From contig CANJKZ010000078.1 in NCBI GenBank assembly GCA_947471745.1, positions 4,964,501 to 5,028,500 of the forward strand: a stretch of 64,000 nucleotides of DNA, in the 5' to 3' direction. Below, piece after piece: positions 1-8,721 of this stretch (its first letter is position 1; every line of letters starts with the position of its first letter). The position numbers and the translations under genes were made by a program. The notes beneath the pieces are model-generated. The model had not been told where the DNA came from. It worked only from the letters and a program-made list of their open reading frames with translations, and searched no databases. This stretch comes from Closterium sp. Naga37s-1 (lineage: Eukaryota > Streptophyta > Zygnematophyceae > Desmidiales > Closteriaceae).

Positions 1-85
1 TGCGCTGCGTCCGGCAGGGAAAAGATTGCACCCCGGGCATGTGTAAGGATGGGGATTTGCCTGGCGGACCGCTCTAAATCTGCAG

Positions 86-226
86 ACTAAGAAACCCAGG
101 AAGAAGCTGGATAAGATCAGTAGTTTGATCCCTGAACAGGGGTCTTTGTCTCTGGAAGAAGAGGAGGAGGAGAGCGATGTGGGAAAGAGGAACAATGGGA
201 AGGGTAAATGGCAATCAAGCCCATAA
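86..226 (+). CDS. Possible 3'-terminal exon of an unidentified gene
   Basis: A frame is open from 47 and ends at a TAA at 224-226. A good acceptor (TCTGCAG, ending at 85) would start the exon at 86. The peptide begins TKKPRKKLDKISSLIPEQGS, runs into a six-Glu acidic stretch and ends in a basic, polar tail. This charged make-up is typical of the C-terminus of a nuclear or nucleolar protein, but no family is recognised and the rest of the gene lies left of the window. The MULE target duplication begins about 360 bp further on, so before insertion this gene probably sat next to the DUF985/cupin_5 gene now at 27805. Chance openness over 47 codons is possible. Confidence 0.35.
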   Translation, partial: TKKPRKKLDKISSLIPEQGSLSLEEEEEESDVGKRNNGKGKWQSSP

Positions 227-584
227 GGACGCTTGCAGGAAGTGTGAAAATGATTGTGTAGCAATAGGGAAAGGGGGAAATGGGGGGAAAGGGGGTTAGG
301 TTAGGTGTAAGATATATTCTGAAGTTTGCTGACAAACGATTTGTGTTGTATCGCTTTGTATGAATATCTTTCGTCATTTGTAAATGTAACGAGGATCCTT
401 TGCGTCCGCTCAAGTCGAACTTCACATTTTAGTTCGCCCGCGAAAGTTGCTCCAGCAGCACTAGCATTCACGAACAGAAACTTTCTAACCGAATACAAAG
501 TTACAGAAACTGGAGAAGTGCTAGCCAAGACACATCACTAACAAAACATGCCTGAAACTCCATGAAGGCGCGATTTTTGCCTCC
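227..584. other. Intergenic flank left of the MULE
   Basis: Short A/T-rich stretches and small overlapping open frames on both strands, none with recognisable content. Probably the 3' flank of the exon ending at 226. No repeat or RNA gene seen. Confidence 0.4.
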
Positions 585-593
585 TCGCTCCAT
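585..593. repeat. 9-bp target-site duplication of the giant MULE, left copy
   Basis: TCGCTCCAT lies directly outside the left inverted repeat and recurs at 27614-27622 directly outside the right one. Nine base pairs is the usual length for Mutator-like elements. Confidence 0.9.
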
Positions 594-605
594 GAGGGAA
601 TGACG
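594..605 (+). repeat. Left terminal inverted repeat of MULE, outer 12 bp
   Basis: Outer end of the left inverted repeat, cut off from the rest by the Copia insertion at 606-8070. It matches the reverse complement of 27602-27613. Confidence 0.88.
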
Positions 606-740
606 TGAGAAAAGTAGAACGAGAATGAATGAACTATGAATGAAGTGAGTACATATGGGAAACCCTAATTGGGTTGTACCCCCTATGGGATACCCCACTA
701 TAGCCTACACAACAGCATAAGCTATATATATGTTCTGACA
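606..740 (-). repeat. 3' LTR of Copia element 1
   Basis: 135 bp, apparently identical to 7936-8070. Bounded outside by TGACG and inside by the purine tract. Confidence 0.93.
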
Positions 741-945
741 CACCCCCATAGGCAAAGTGGGGGAGAACAAGGGGTCACAAGACCAGTCAAGCAAAGCAGA
801 GCAAGCTCAGGGTGGATCACAAAGTCACCACACAGTCCGAGCACAACGACAGGGCAACAGGGCCAGTTCACATGCAGGAGTACACATATATATATAGAGC
901 TAGACAAGCAAGAGCAGGAATATATATGTGACAGTACAAGCAAGG

Positions 946-3900
946 TCAAGAAGAGAGCAAGTGAGGCAAGACAGGTACAAGACCCAGCTGGGTGCAGAAG
1001 CGCTGATGGTCACAAGGCGCAAGTGCCTTGGTGAACACATCAGCAGTGTTGGCCTCAGAGGCCACGTACGCAAGTCGCAACTGACCACGCTGCTGCAGCT
1101 CACGAGCAAGAAAGTAACGGAGAGCAATGTGCTTCGTTCTGTGCTCCAAGCGCTGCTCTCGACACAAGGCCAGCATGGCCTTGTTGTCTACGTACAACAC
1201 TGGAGGAGAACGAGGCGGCTCTCCAAGGTCAGTCAGCAGGTAGGTGAGCCAACGAAGCTCCTGTGCAGCCATGGCCCCGGCGTAGATCTCAGCCTCACAA
1301 CTGGAGCTGAGAACAGAGGACGAGCGAGTAGCCCGCCACGAGACAGAGCCGGAACCAAGACTGAAGGTGTAACCCTGCGACGACCGCTGTGTAGCCTGGT
1401 CGTCTGCCCAAGAAGCGTCCGCGTGCCCAGTGAGGACCACTGGACTCCGCCCTCCAAGCACTAGTCCCATGCCCGACGTACTGCACAAGTAGCGCAACAC
1501 CCTCTTCGCTGCAGCCATGTGCTCTGGTCGGTGTCTCCCAGGAGCAACATAGCGTGAAAGAATGCTAAGAGGGTATGCAAGGTCAGGTCGTGTGCAGGTC
1601 ATCAGGTACATGAGGCAGCCAACAAGCTCTGGGTACGGGCCACTCGACTCTACGGACTCATCCGAAGGCAGAGCTGAGAGCGAGTGGCGAGTAGACAGAG
1701 GAGTGGCCTGAGGCGAGGAGTACGTGAAGCCGAAGCGTTGAAGGACCTGCTGCACCATGTGTGACTGAGTCAAGGTAATGGTGCGGCGTGCTCTGTCCCG
1801 AGTGATCTGCAAGCCAAGGTAGCTGCGCAGTTCACCGAGGTCTGTGCACGTGTGTCTCTTCTGCAGCTCGGACTTCACGTAGGCTAGTCCAGCAGTGTCA
1901 GCTGTGGCAAAGACCAAGTCGTCGACGTACACGAGGACGTAGAACGGCGGCAAAGAAGTGTCGGTGCGCAGAAACAACGACGGGTCAGCAGTAGAGGGAG
2001 CAAACCCAAGAGCCGCAAGCGTAGTCCTCAGTGTGTCGTGCCACTCACGCGGTGCCTGGCGGAGACCGTAGACTGGCCGTCGGAGGCTCCACTGGGTGCC
2101 AGGAGGAAAAGTCCCAGTGAAGCCAGGTGGACGGCGCAGCCAGATCTCCTCGTGCAGGCTACCCTGCAAGAAAGCAGTACTGAAGTCAAGAGAGTGGAGC
2201 TCGTAGTCGCGCTGAGCGGCTATGTGCAGCAGCACCCGAAGAGTGGTCATCTTCGGGGTGGGAGAGAAGGTCTGAAAGTAGTCAACTCCCTGCCGCTGAC
2301 TGAAGCCACGAGCGACGTACCGCGCCTTGAAGACAGGTGGAGAGCCCGGCGGCCGCTTCACCCTGAAGATCCACATGCCACTGACGATGTTCGCCCCAGG
2401 AGGGGGAACCGCGTCAACGTAGGTGCCTGTGGACTTCCAGGACGCCATCTCTGCATCCATAGCTGCCTGCCACTGAGAGGAGTAGGGACCCTCTACGGCC
2501 TCCGCGTAAGAGCGCGGAGTCGGGATGTCTAGTGCATCCGGGTCTCCCTCAGGGGCAAGTAGTACGGACGCGAGATGAGGTGAAGCAGCAGCCAGACACC
2601 TGAACTCCTCCTGCCTGTCCTCAAGGACGTCCGTGCCAAGAGCACACTCACCCCCGACGGACGGAGGACAGACAGACGCAGACTCAGCAACAAGACCGGC
2701 AGCGTAGTCTAGACGACAGCGAGCAGCAAAGTCGACGAGCTCAGCAACAAGCGCAGACGCAGCAGTGGACTCAAAAGAGGGGTCAGTGACGACAGTAGCA
2801 AGGAGACGTGTGACAGCAGGACTGGCAGCACGAAGAGAGTCCGACTCCGGGTCAGGAAGAGCAGGAAGAGAGGACTCAGGAGGAGAAGGCAAAGGGGCAC
2901 GCAGAGGAGCAGTGGACGGACGCAGAGACATCCGGTGCGTGCCAGGGACAGGAGGAGGACGCTGACGCGAACCACGACCACTAGTGCGAGCAGCACGGAC
3001 AGGCGACGCAGGGCGAGACGCAGGCTCACGACGCTCAGCAAGACCTCCAGTAGGACCAGTGTAGGGAGAAGGAGCGGGCAGTGGGGAGGCCGGCTGTAAC
3101 TGTAACTGTGACAGAACAGGCTGTGGACACTCTAAGGGAGGAGGAGGACCAGTAGAAGGCGGGAGACCAAGAACCTGCTGAAGGAGCGGAACGAAGTACG
3201 GTCTAGGCCGCGCGACGACTCCAGACACAGCAGGGACAGCACCAGTACCCCCAGCGGCAGCACCAGCGCCAGTAGCACCTCCAGCTCCAGGACCTCCAGC
3301 AGCACCAGTAGCACCCCCAGCAGGACCGCCTCCAGGACCGACAGCAGTAGCCTCAGCACCAACGCCCTCAGCAGCTCCAGCTCCAGCACCTCCGGGACCC
3401 GCGGCACCAGCACCCTCAGTAGCCGAAGAACCTCCAGCTCCTGCAGCACGCCTCCAGCGCCGGGCAAACCACTCGCGCAGCTCCTGTGGAGAGAGGGGCT
3501 CCCGCCGAGGCGAAGCACCCGGAGAACCGCCAGGTCCCGCACCGCCAGACGCCACAAGGGGAGGTCCAGTGGCCGCAGGCTCCGCAGCTCCAGGCTCAGC
3601 ACCTCCAGACGCAGCACCCCCTGGCTCAGCACCCCCAGTAGCAGCACCCCACGGCTCAGCACCCCCAGACTCCGCACCCCCAGGCTCAGCACCCCCAGTC
3701 GCAGCACCCCCAGGCTCAGCACTCCCAGACTCCGCACCCCCAGGCTCAGCACCCCCAGTCGCAGTACCCCCAGGCTCAGCACCCCCAGACTCAGCACCCC
3801 CAGGCTCAGCACCCGCAGCAGGACCAGAGTCACCAGCAACCTCGACCGGCTCGACTGCGTCTACCTGGGACACACCTGAAGGGGCAGGACCCTGAGGGGG

Positions 3901-6870
3901 AAGGGGGTCTACCGGGGGGGGACCTGGCACAAGGAAGTGCGGTGGCGGGGGGAGGGAAGGAGTGCGGTAGGGGAAGAGGCGGTAGAAGGGGACTGACTCG
4001 TCGAACGTGACGTCCTGGGAGGACAGAACACGACGAGAGGAGGGGTGGTAGAACTGCCACCCTGGAGCGTCAGGGGGGAAGCCGAGGAAGACACAGGGAG
4101 CAGCACGAGGGGACAGCTTGTCCGCAGACAAGTCGCGGACAAACGCCCGAGATCCCCAGACACGGAACGCAGACGCATCGCCGACCTTCCCCGTCCACAG
4201 CAGAGCTGGGGAGGTCTCCGGCCGGGAGACCCTGGGGTGAAGGTTGATCTGATGCGCCGCGTACCGAACCGCAAACGGCCACAGAAAATGGGGGGCAGCC
4301 GCATGCATCATGGACGTACGAGCGACGTCCATGACCATGCCAATGCGGCGCTCAGCAATCCCATTTTGCTGTGGAGAGTCCGGAAGCGTAAAGGTCTGGC
4401 GGATGCCTCGTGCACGACAGTAGGCTCGCAGAAGGCCAGAGGAGAACTCTCCACCTCGGTCAGAGTGCAGACGCAGAACAGGAAAGTCCGAGCCGAAGCT
4501 CCCCCTGAGCTGGAGACGAGCTGCGCGGATCCAGTCGATCAACACCGCAGTGACATCACCCTTGCTGCGCAAGGGGAAGACTGTGGTGTAACGCGAGTAA
4601 TCGTCAACCACCAGCAGGAAGTAGCGCTCGTGACCCTGCCCACGGACGCGGGCGGGGCCCCACACGTCCATGTGAAGCGTCTGCAGAGGAGCCTCTGTCG
4701 GGGGAAACTGAGAGGAGTGAGGGGCAGCCCGAAGCCGCCCCTCGACACAGGGGACACAAGAAGGTCCGGGTCCCGAAGGGAGGGGAGGGAGAGACCGGGG
4801 AAGACCAGAGACAAGGACACGGGAAGCCATGCCCCGAAGACGAAGCAAGGAGGGGTGGCCAAGGCGGTGGTGCCACAGGAGAGTCTCGTGAGACAGGCGG
4901 CGACACGAGCAGGGGGCAGACTCAGGACCAGACCTGGACGCAGCAGCAAACACCTGACCCGACGCAGCTACCTGGCCAGACGCAGGGACAGGAGGAGACG
5001 CAGTGGTCAGTGTGTAGAGACTCGACCCTGGCCGACGCGAGAACGTGGCCAGGTGTCGGCCTGTGCGGGCATCCGAGCAGTGGGTCACCCGCTGACTCGC
5101 AGGAGTAAACTGGTGAACCCCCGCATCCTGCAAGTCAGCACCACTCACCAAGTTCGTCGAGAACGAGGGGAGGTACAGACCAGACAAGGTGCCCGAGGGG
5201 GCAGCCGGACACGGGAGGACAGTGGAGAAGTGAGAGAGGACAGGACCCCCAGAGGGGTCAGCCAGGGAGACTGCAACCGGCCGGCCAAGCGGCGTGAGTG
5301 TGGTGCGGTCTCGAAAGAAGGAGCGAGAAGCCCCTGAGTCAAGTGTGAAGGTGAGGGAGGCCGAAGCCGACGCAGTACCTGAGAGCGCAGCCTCACCAGT
5401 ACCTGAGAGTGCAGACGCACTGGCACCTAGAGCAGCAGCCGCAGAAGTACCTGGCGCAGCAGTACTAATGCCCGGGTCGGGCGGGAAACACTGGTAACAG
5501 TCACCCTCCTCACTAATAGTCACAGCATACATGGCAGCAAGGATAGCATCAAAGTCAAGATCAAAGACAGCTACGCCAGCCCTAGACAGCTCTCCCCAAC
5601 GGGGAATCTCACTGGCCTCGGGGAACTGCTGACGCCAAGCGTCCGTCAGGCGGGCAAAGCAGCGCTGAGTGGGGTGCGCACCCCCACACTGCTCACCCGC
5701 TCGGTCACCGGAACGAAGGACGTAGGTGCATGGACCAAAACCCCCACCCCGCTGACGCTGCGTGTACCACTCACGGAGCTGGTGGGGCGGGGGGATGTCC
5801 CGCGAACGCTGCTGCTGCTGCTGCTGCTGCTGACGCTGGCCACCACCAGGGCCGCTACGCTGCGGGGCACCACCCCGACCAGCTCCACCCCCTCCGCCAC
5901 CGCTGCCTCCACCTCCACCACCACCGCTGCCTCCGCTCCCACCGCTGCCGCCACCGACGCCTCCTCCTCCGCTGCTGCCACCTCCACCACCGCCCCCGCC
6001 ACCACTCCCACCGCCACCCCCACTCCCTCCTCCGCCTCCACCGCCTCCTCCACCGCCCCCGCCAGCTCCACCCGCGCCCTTGCCCCCCTTGCCCCTGCCA
6101 GGGCGGCGTCTCCCGCTAGGGGCAGACGCCGCGCAGACCGACTCAAGACCAAGCAGGTCGGCAGCAGCAGCAGAGGCAACAGAGGGCAGCAGGGGGGAAG
6201 GAGAACACCCCTCAAAGATGGGGGTGCGAGGGTCACCACGAGAGGCTCCTACAGCGACGATGCTCTTCTCCGCCGCCAGGAGGGACTTCTCGAGGAGGTC
6301 GACAGTGAGAGTGGTGGGACAGACCGAGAGGTAGTGGTCCCTGACTACGCGAAGGGAGTCAGGGAGGCGTGTGACGATGTAATAGAGAGTGATGTACATG
6401 GGGGGGGGGTTCTTGGCGCAGAACTCAGCAGGAAGGGCGGCGCGGTAGCGAGTGTCACTAGTGCGGAGGTGCGTAATGAGGTCAGCGACGGTGGGAAAGG
6501 CAGCAAGGTCAGGAAAGAGGTACGGTAGCATGAGGCGGCTCAGGGCAGCAGTGGCAGGGGAAGAGTAGCGCGCAACTACAGCGTCGTACAAGGTCTGAGC
6601 ACTCTTGTACTGACTAAAGTGCGCGCGCTCAGTGGTAGGCAGGTGGCGACGCACAGCAAGACGTGCAGCAGCATCGCGGGTGGCCCACTGAGAGCGAACA
6701 GTGGGGTCAGCATCAGTAGCAGGGGCAGGAGAGGCGCCAGAGGTGAGGTCAAAGAGGGAAAGACCGTCCGCCCTATCGCACTGTAAGAACAGCTGCAGGT
6801 CGTCGACCCAGACCTCAAAGTCAATGGCTCGACCCTCGGCGTCAAAAGCGAGGACGCTAGGGGTAGCCAT
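946..6870 (-). CDS. Copia gag-pol polyprotein
   Basis: One frame of about 1,974 residues; the start is set at the Met opening MATPSVLAFDAEGR, which the Copia copy at 17916 shares. Order fits Ty1/Copia: a UBN2-like gag in the first 230 residues, a long Gly-rich stretch, a Cys/His cluster, protease (LDSGASRSFF, about residue 508), GAG-pre-integrase (HHRLGHPS, about 668), integrase (LHSDRGGEFSS, about 800), a Gly/Ala/Glu/Pro repeat linker (about 1020-1130), reverse transcriptase (YVDDLVFA, about 1645) and RNase H (DNKAMLALC, about 1900). Domain order and motifs are read directly; family assignment is established knowledge. It looks whole. Confidence 0.93.
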   Translation of the reverse strand: MATPSVLAFDAEGRAIDFEVWVDDLQLFLQCDRADGLSLFDLTSGASPAPATDADPTVRSQWATRDAAARLAVRRHLPTTERAHFSQYKSAQTLYDAVVARYSSPATAALSRLMLPYLFPDLAAFPTVADLITHLRTSDTRYRAALPAEFCAKNPPPMYITLYYIVTRLPDSLRVVRDHYLSVCPTTLTVDLLEKSLLAAEKSIVAVGASRGDPRTPIFEGCSPSPLLPSVASAAAADLLGLESVCAASAPSGRRRPGRGKGGKGAGGAGGGGGGGGGGGGGSGGGGGSGGGGGGGGGSSGGGGVGGGSGGSGGSGGGGGGGSGGGGGGAGRGGAPQRSGPGGGQRQQQQQQQQRSRDIPPPHQLREWYTQRQRGGGFGPCTYVLRSGDRAGEQCGGAHPTQRCFARLTDAWRQQFPEASEIPRWGELSRAGVAVFDLDFDAILAAMYAVTISEEGDCYQCFPPDPGISTAAPGTSAAAALGASASALSGTGEAALSGTASASASLTFTLDSGASRSFFRDRTTLTPLGRPVAVSLADPSGGPVLSHFSTVLPCPAAPSGTLSGLYLPSFSTNLVSGADLQDAGVHQFTPASQRVTHCSDARTGRHLATFSRRPGSSLYTLTTASPPVPASGQVAASGQVFAAASRSGPESAPCSCRRLSHETLLWHHRLGHPSLLRLRGMASRVLVSGLPRSLPPLPSGPGPSCVPCVEGRLRAAPHSSQFPPTEAPLQTLHMDVWGPARVRGQGHERYFLLVVDDYSRYTTVFPLRSKGDVTAVLIDWIRAARLQLRGSFGSDFPVLRLHSDRGGEFSSGLLRAYCRARGIRQTFTLPDSPQQNGIAERRIGMVMDVARTSMMHAAAPHFLWPFAVRYAAHQINLHPRVSRPETSPALLWTGKVGDASAFRVWGSRAFVRDLSADKLSPRAAPCVFLGFPPDAPGWQFYHPSSRRVLSSQDVTFDESVPFYRLFPYRTPSLPPPPHFLVPGPPPVDPLPPQGPAPSGVSQVDAVEPVEVAGDSGPAAGAEPGGAESGGAEPGGTATGGAEPGGAESGSAEPGGAATGGAEPGGAESGGAEPWGAATGGAEPGGAASGGAEPGAAEPAATGPPLVASGGAGPGGSPGASPRREPLSPQELREWFARRWRRAAGAGGSSATEGAGAAGPGGAGAGAAEGVGAEATAVGPGGGPAGGATGAAGGPGAGGATGAGAAAGGTGAVPAVSGVVARPRPYFVPLLQQVLGLPPSTGPPPPLECPQPVLSQLQLQPASPLPAPSPYTGPTGGLAERREPASRPASPVRAARTSGRGSRQRPPPVPGTHRMSLRPSTAPLRAPLPSPPESSLPALPDPESDSLRAASPAVTRLLATVVTDPSFESTAASALVAELVDFAARCRLDYAAGLVAESASVCPPSVGGECALGTDVLEDRQEEFRCLAAASPHLASVLLAPEGDPDALDIPTPRSYAEAVEGPYSSQWQAAMDAEMASWKSTGTYVDAVPPPGANIVSGMWIFRVKRPPGSPPVFKARYVARGFSQRQGVDYFQTFSPTPKMTTLRVLLHIAAQRDYELHSLDFSTAFLQGSLHEEIWLRRPPGFTGTFPPGTQWSLRRPVYGLRQAPREWHDTLRTTLAALGFAPSTADPSLFLRTDTSLPPFYVLVYVDDLVFATADTAGLAYVKSELQKRHTCTDLGELRSYLGLQITRDRARRTITLTQSHMVQQVLQRFGFTYSSPQATPLSTRHSLSALPSDESVESSGPYPELVGCLMYLMTCTRPDLAYPLSILSRYVAPGRHRPEHMAAAKRVLRYLCSTSGMGLVLGGRSPVVLTGHADASWADDQATQRSSQGYTFSLGSGSVSWRATRSSSVLSSSCEAEIYAGAMAAQELRWLTYLLTDLGEPPRSPPVLYVDNKAMLALCREQRLEHRTKHIALRYFLARELQQRGQLRLAYVASEANTADVFTKALAPCDHQRFCTQLGLVPVLPHLLSS

Positions 6871-7321
6871 GACGACGACAGACGAGCAGTGCAAGCAGTA
6901 GGGGAAGGGCACGCAGTGACAGTGGGGCTGTGCTCACCGGACAGGGCAGGTCGGGCGGCCCGGCAGTAGGGCGGCTCGGCTGCTCAGCGGCTCGGCGGCA
7001 GTGCAGCTCGGCGCCCGGGCGGCTCGGCGGCAGGGCGGCTCGGCTCCCGGGCGGTTCGGCGGCAGGGCGGCTCGGCTCCCGGGCGAATCGGCGGCAGGGC
7101 GGCTCGGCTCCCGGGCGGCTCGGCGGCAGGGCGGCTCGGCTCCCGGCGGTTCTGCTGCTAGGCGGCTCCCGCAGGTAGGGCGGCGGTTGGGCCGCAGGTA
7201 GGGCGGCGGTCGGGCCGTAGGTAGGGGGGCGGTAGGGCCGCAAGTGGGGCGGCGGGCAGGCCGCAGTTAGGGCGGCGGGCGAGCCGCAGGTAGGGCGGTG
7301 AGTGGGCCGCAGGTAGGGCGG

Positions 7322-7800
7322 CGTGGGGCCGGGACGGGCGGCGCGCGGGCGTCGAGGGGACGGGACGGGCGGCGCGCGGGCGTCGAGGGGCCGGGACGGG
7401 CGGCGCGCGGGCGTCTAGGGGTCGGTCCGGGTGGCGCGCGGGCGTCTAGGGGCCGGGACGGGCGGCGCGTGGGCGTCGAGGGGCCGGGACGGGCGGCGCG
7501 CGGGCGTCTAGGGGCCGGGACGGGCGGCGCGCGGGCGTCTAGGGGCCGGGACGGGCGGCTCACGGGCGTCGAGGGGCCGGGACGGGCGGCGCGCGGGCGT
7601 CGAGGGGCCGGGACTGGCGGCGCGCGGGCGTCTAGGGGCCGGGACGGGCGGCGCGCGGGCGTCTAGGGGCCGGGACGGGCGGCGCGCGGGCGTCTAGGGG
7701 CCGGGCCGGGCGGCGCACTGGCGTCTAGGGGCCGGGACGGGCGGCGCGCGGGCGTCTAAGGGGCCGGGACGGGCGGCGCGCGGGCGGCTAAGGGCCGTGA
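7322..7800. repeat. GC-rich minisatellite in the leader of Copia element 1
   Basis: About 15 tandem copies of a roughly 31-bp unit containing GGGCCGGGACGGGCGGCGCG, preceded at 7000-7150 by a related array around GGCGGCTCGGCTCCCGGGC. Open frames here come from the repeat period. Confidence 0.85.
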
Positions 7801-7935
7801 CGGGCGGCTAAAGGGGCCACTAGGGGCCAAGAGAGAGGGGAGCGCGACCCGGGTAGGGGCAGAGTGCGCTCCGGGCAGGAAAAAAAAACGGTGGGCCCTA
7901 GGAACAGTTCCCACGAGGGAACCTGCTCGATACCA

Positions 7936-8070
7936 TGAGAAAAGTAGAACGAGAATGAATGAACTATGAATGAAGTGAGTACATATGGGAAACCCTAATT
8001 GGGTTGTACCCCCTATGGGATACCCCACTATAGCCTACACAACAGCATAAGCTATATATATGTTCTGACA
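7936..8070 (-). repeat. 5' LTR of Copia element 1
   Basis: 135 bp, apparently identical to 606-740. The primer site lies just inside it (7919-7935), and the TGACG duplication copy is at 8071-8075. Confidence 0.93.
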
Positions 8071-8075
8071 TGACG

Positions 8076-8171
8076 AAGCGCCGTGCTTTCTCGTCTTCAA
8101 TTCCAACGGGCAGTGGTTTTTACAGGCCTCCTGCCACGATCGCGCCCGATTCCCGTGGTCAGTTTTCGCCA
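8076..8171 (+). repeat. Left terminal inverted repeat of MULE, inner part
   Basis: Continues the repeat interrupted at 605. From AAGCGCCGTGC to TTTTCGCCA it matches the reverse complement of 27504-27601 with about one substitution and one 2-bp length difference; homology stops after 8171. Confidence 0.9.
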
Positions 8172-8721
8172 TCAATAGTCATTTTGTAGGTTTTTACGAG
8201 TTTTTCGATCACAGACGGTTTCTACCCAAGGCGAGAAATACAACTGACTTCCCTGAATAATAATTACGCCACCCAGGAAACACGTTCAGAACAGTGCGAA
8301 CAATCATTTCGCGCTGATATTTTCCCTCAACCGCGGAAGTACAGTACTTGTTTGACGAGCGCGCAGATTTCCCGCTACTAACGCTTTCTGTGTGGCCCGT
8401 ATAACAGCTCGAACGGCTCATATCGCATATTTTTGCGCGCATTCAGTTTTTACAGTTCACGTGCCACCGTAGAGGTCTGACGACCGTCCCGTGAAGCAGT
8501 TCAGTAGGACCACATCGCAGCGATTCGATCGCACTGAATTTCCCGCGTTTGAATTCACATTCGCGCGAAAATAACGAGGCCATCATGGTTGTTCAGTCAT
8601 CTACGGTACTCACGGTTGTGTCCATTTCGTATTCACTGCACTGGCCGATTTGGTGGCCCTTTCTAAGTACCAAGCTCAGCCATAAGGTGCTCCACGCACG
8701 TTTTTCTCCTCAATAGCTGCC
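8172..8721 (+). promoter_or_regulatory. Leader/promoter region of the MULE transposase
   Basis: About 550 bp between the left inverted repeat and the transposase start, without a coding signal. It contains one near copy of the motif dense at 11.6-12.0 kb (CCCGTGAAG at 8488). MULE transposase promoters usually lie in or next to the inverted repeat, so transcription from here is inferred. Confidence 0.4.

Larger units (their letters stand above)
606..8070 (-). mobile_element. Young Ty1/Copia retrotransposon that looks whole, in the MULE left end
   Basis: Two 135-bp LTRs at 606-740 and 7936-8070 appear identical, start TG and end CA, and are flanked by the 5-bp duplication TGACG (601-605 and 8071-8075). 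On the coding strand an initiator-Met-type primer site (TGGTATCGAGC) follows the 5' LTR at about 7935, and a purine-rich tract (CCTATGGGGGTG) precedes the 3' LTR. A long GC-rich tandem-repeat leader lies at 6930-7850, and one polyprotein frame spans most of the rest. LTR identity implies a very recent insertion. The right inverted repeat of the host MULE (27504-27613) gives the sequence of the unoccupied target. Confidence 0.95.

Noticed and set aside
4045-5337. 430-codon plus-strand frame opposite the Copia polyprotein
   Set aside because: Antisense shadow of a GC-rich coding region; the minus strand holds all conserved pol motifs.
5674-6528. 284-codon Thr/Ala/Ser-rich plus-strand frame
   Set aside because: Antisense of the Gly-rich gag stretch of Copia element 1.
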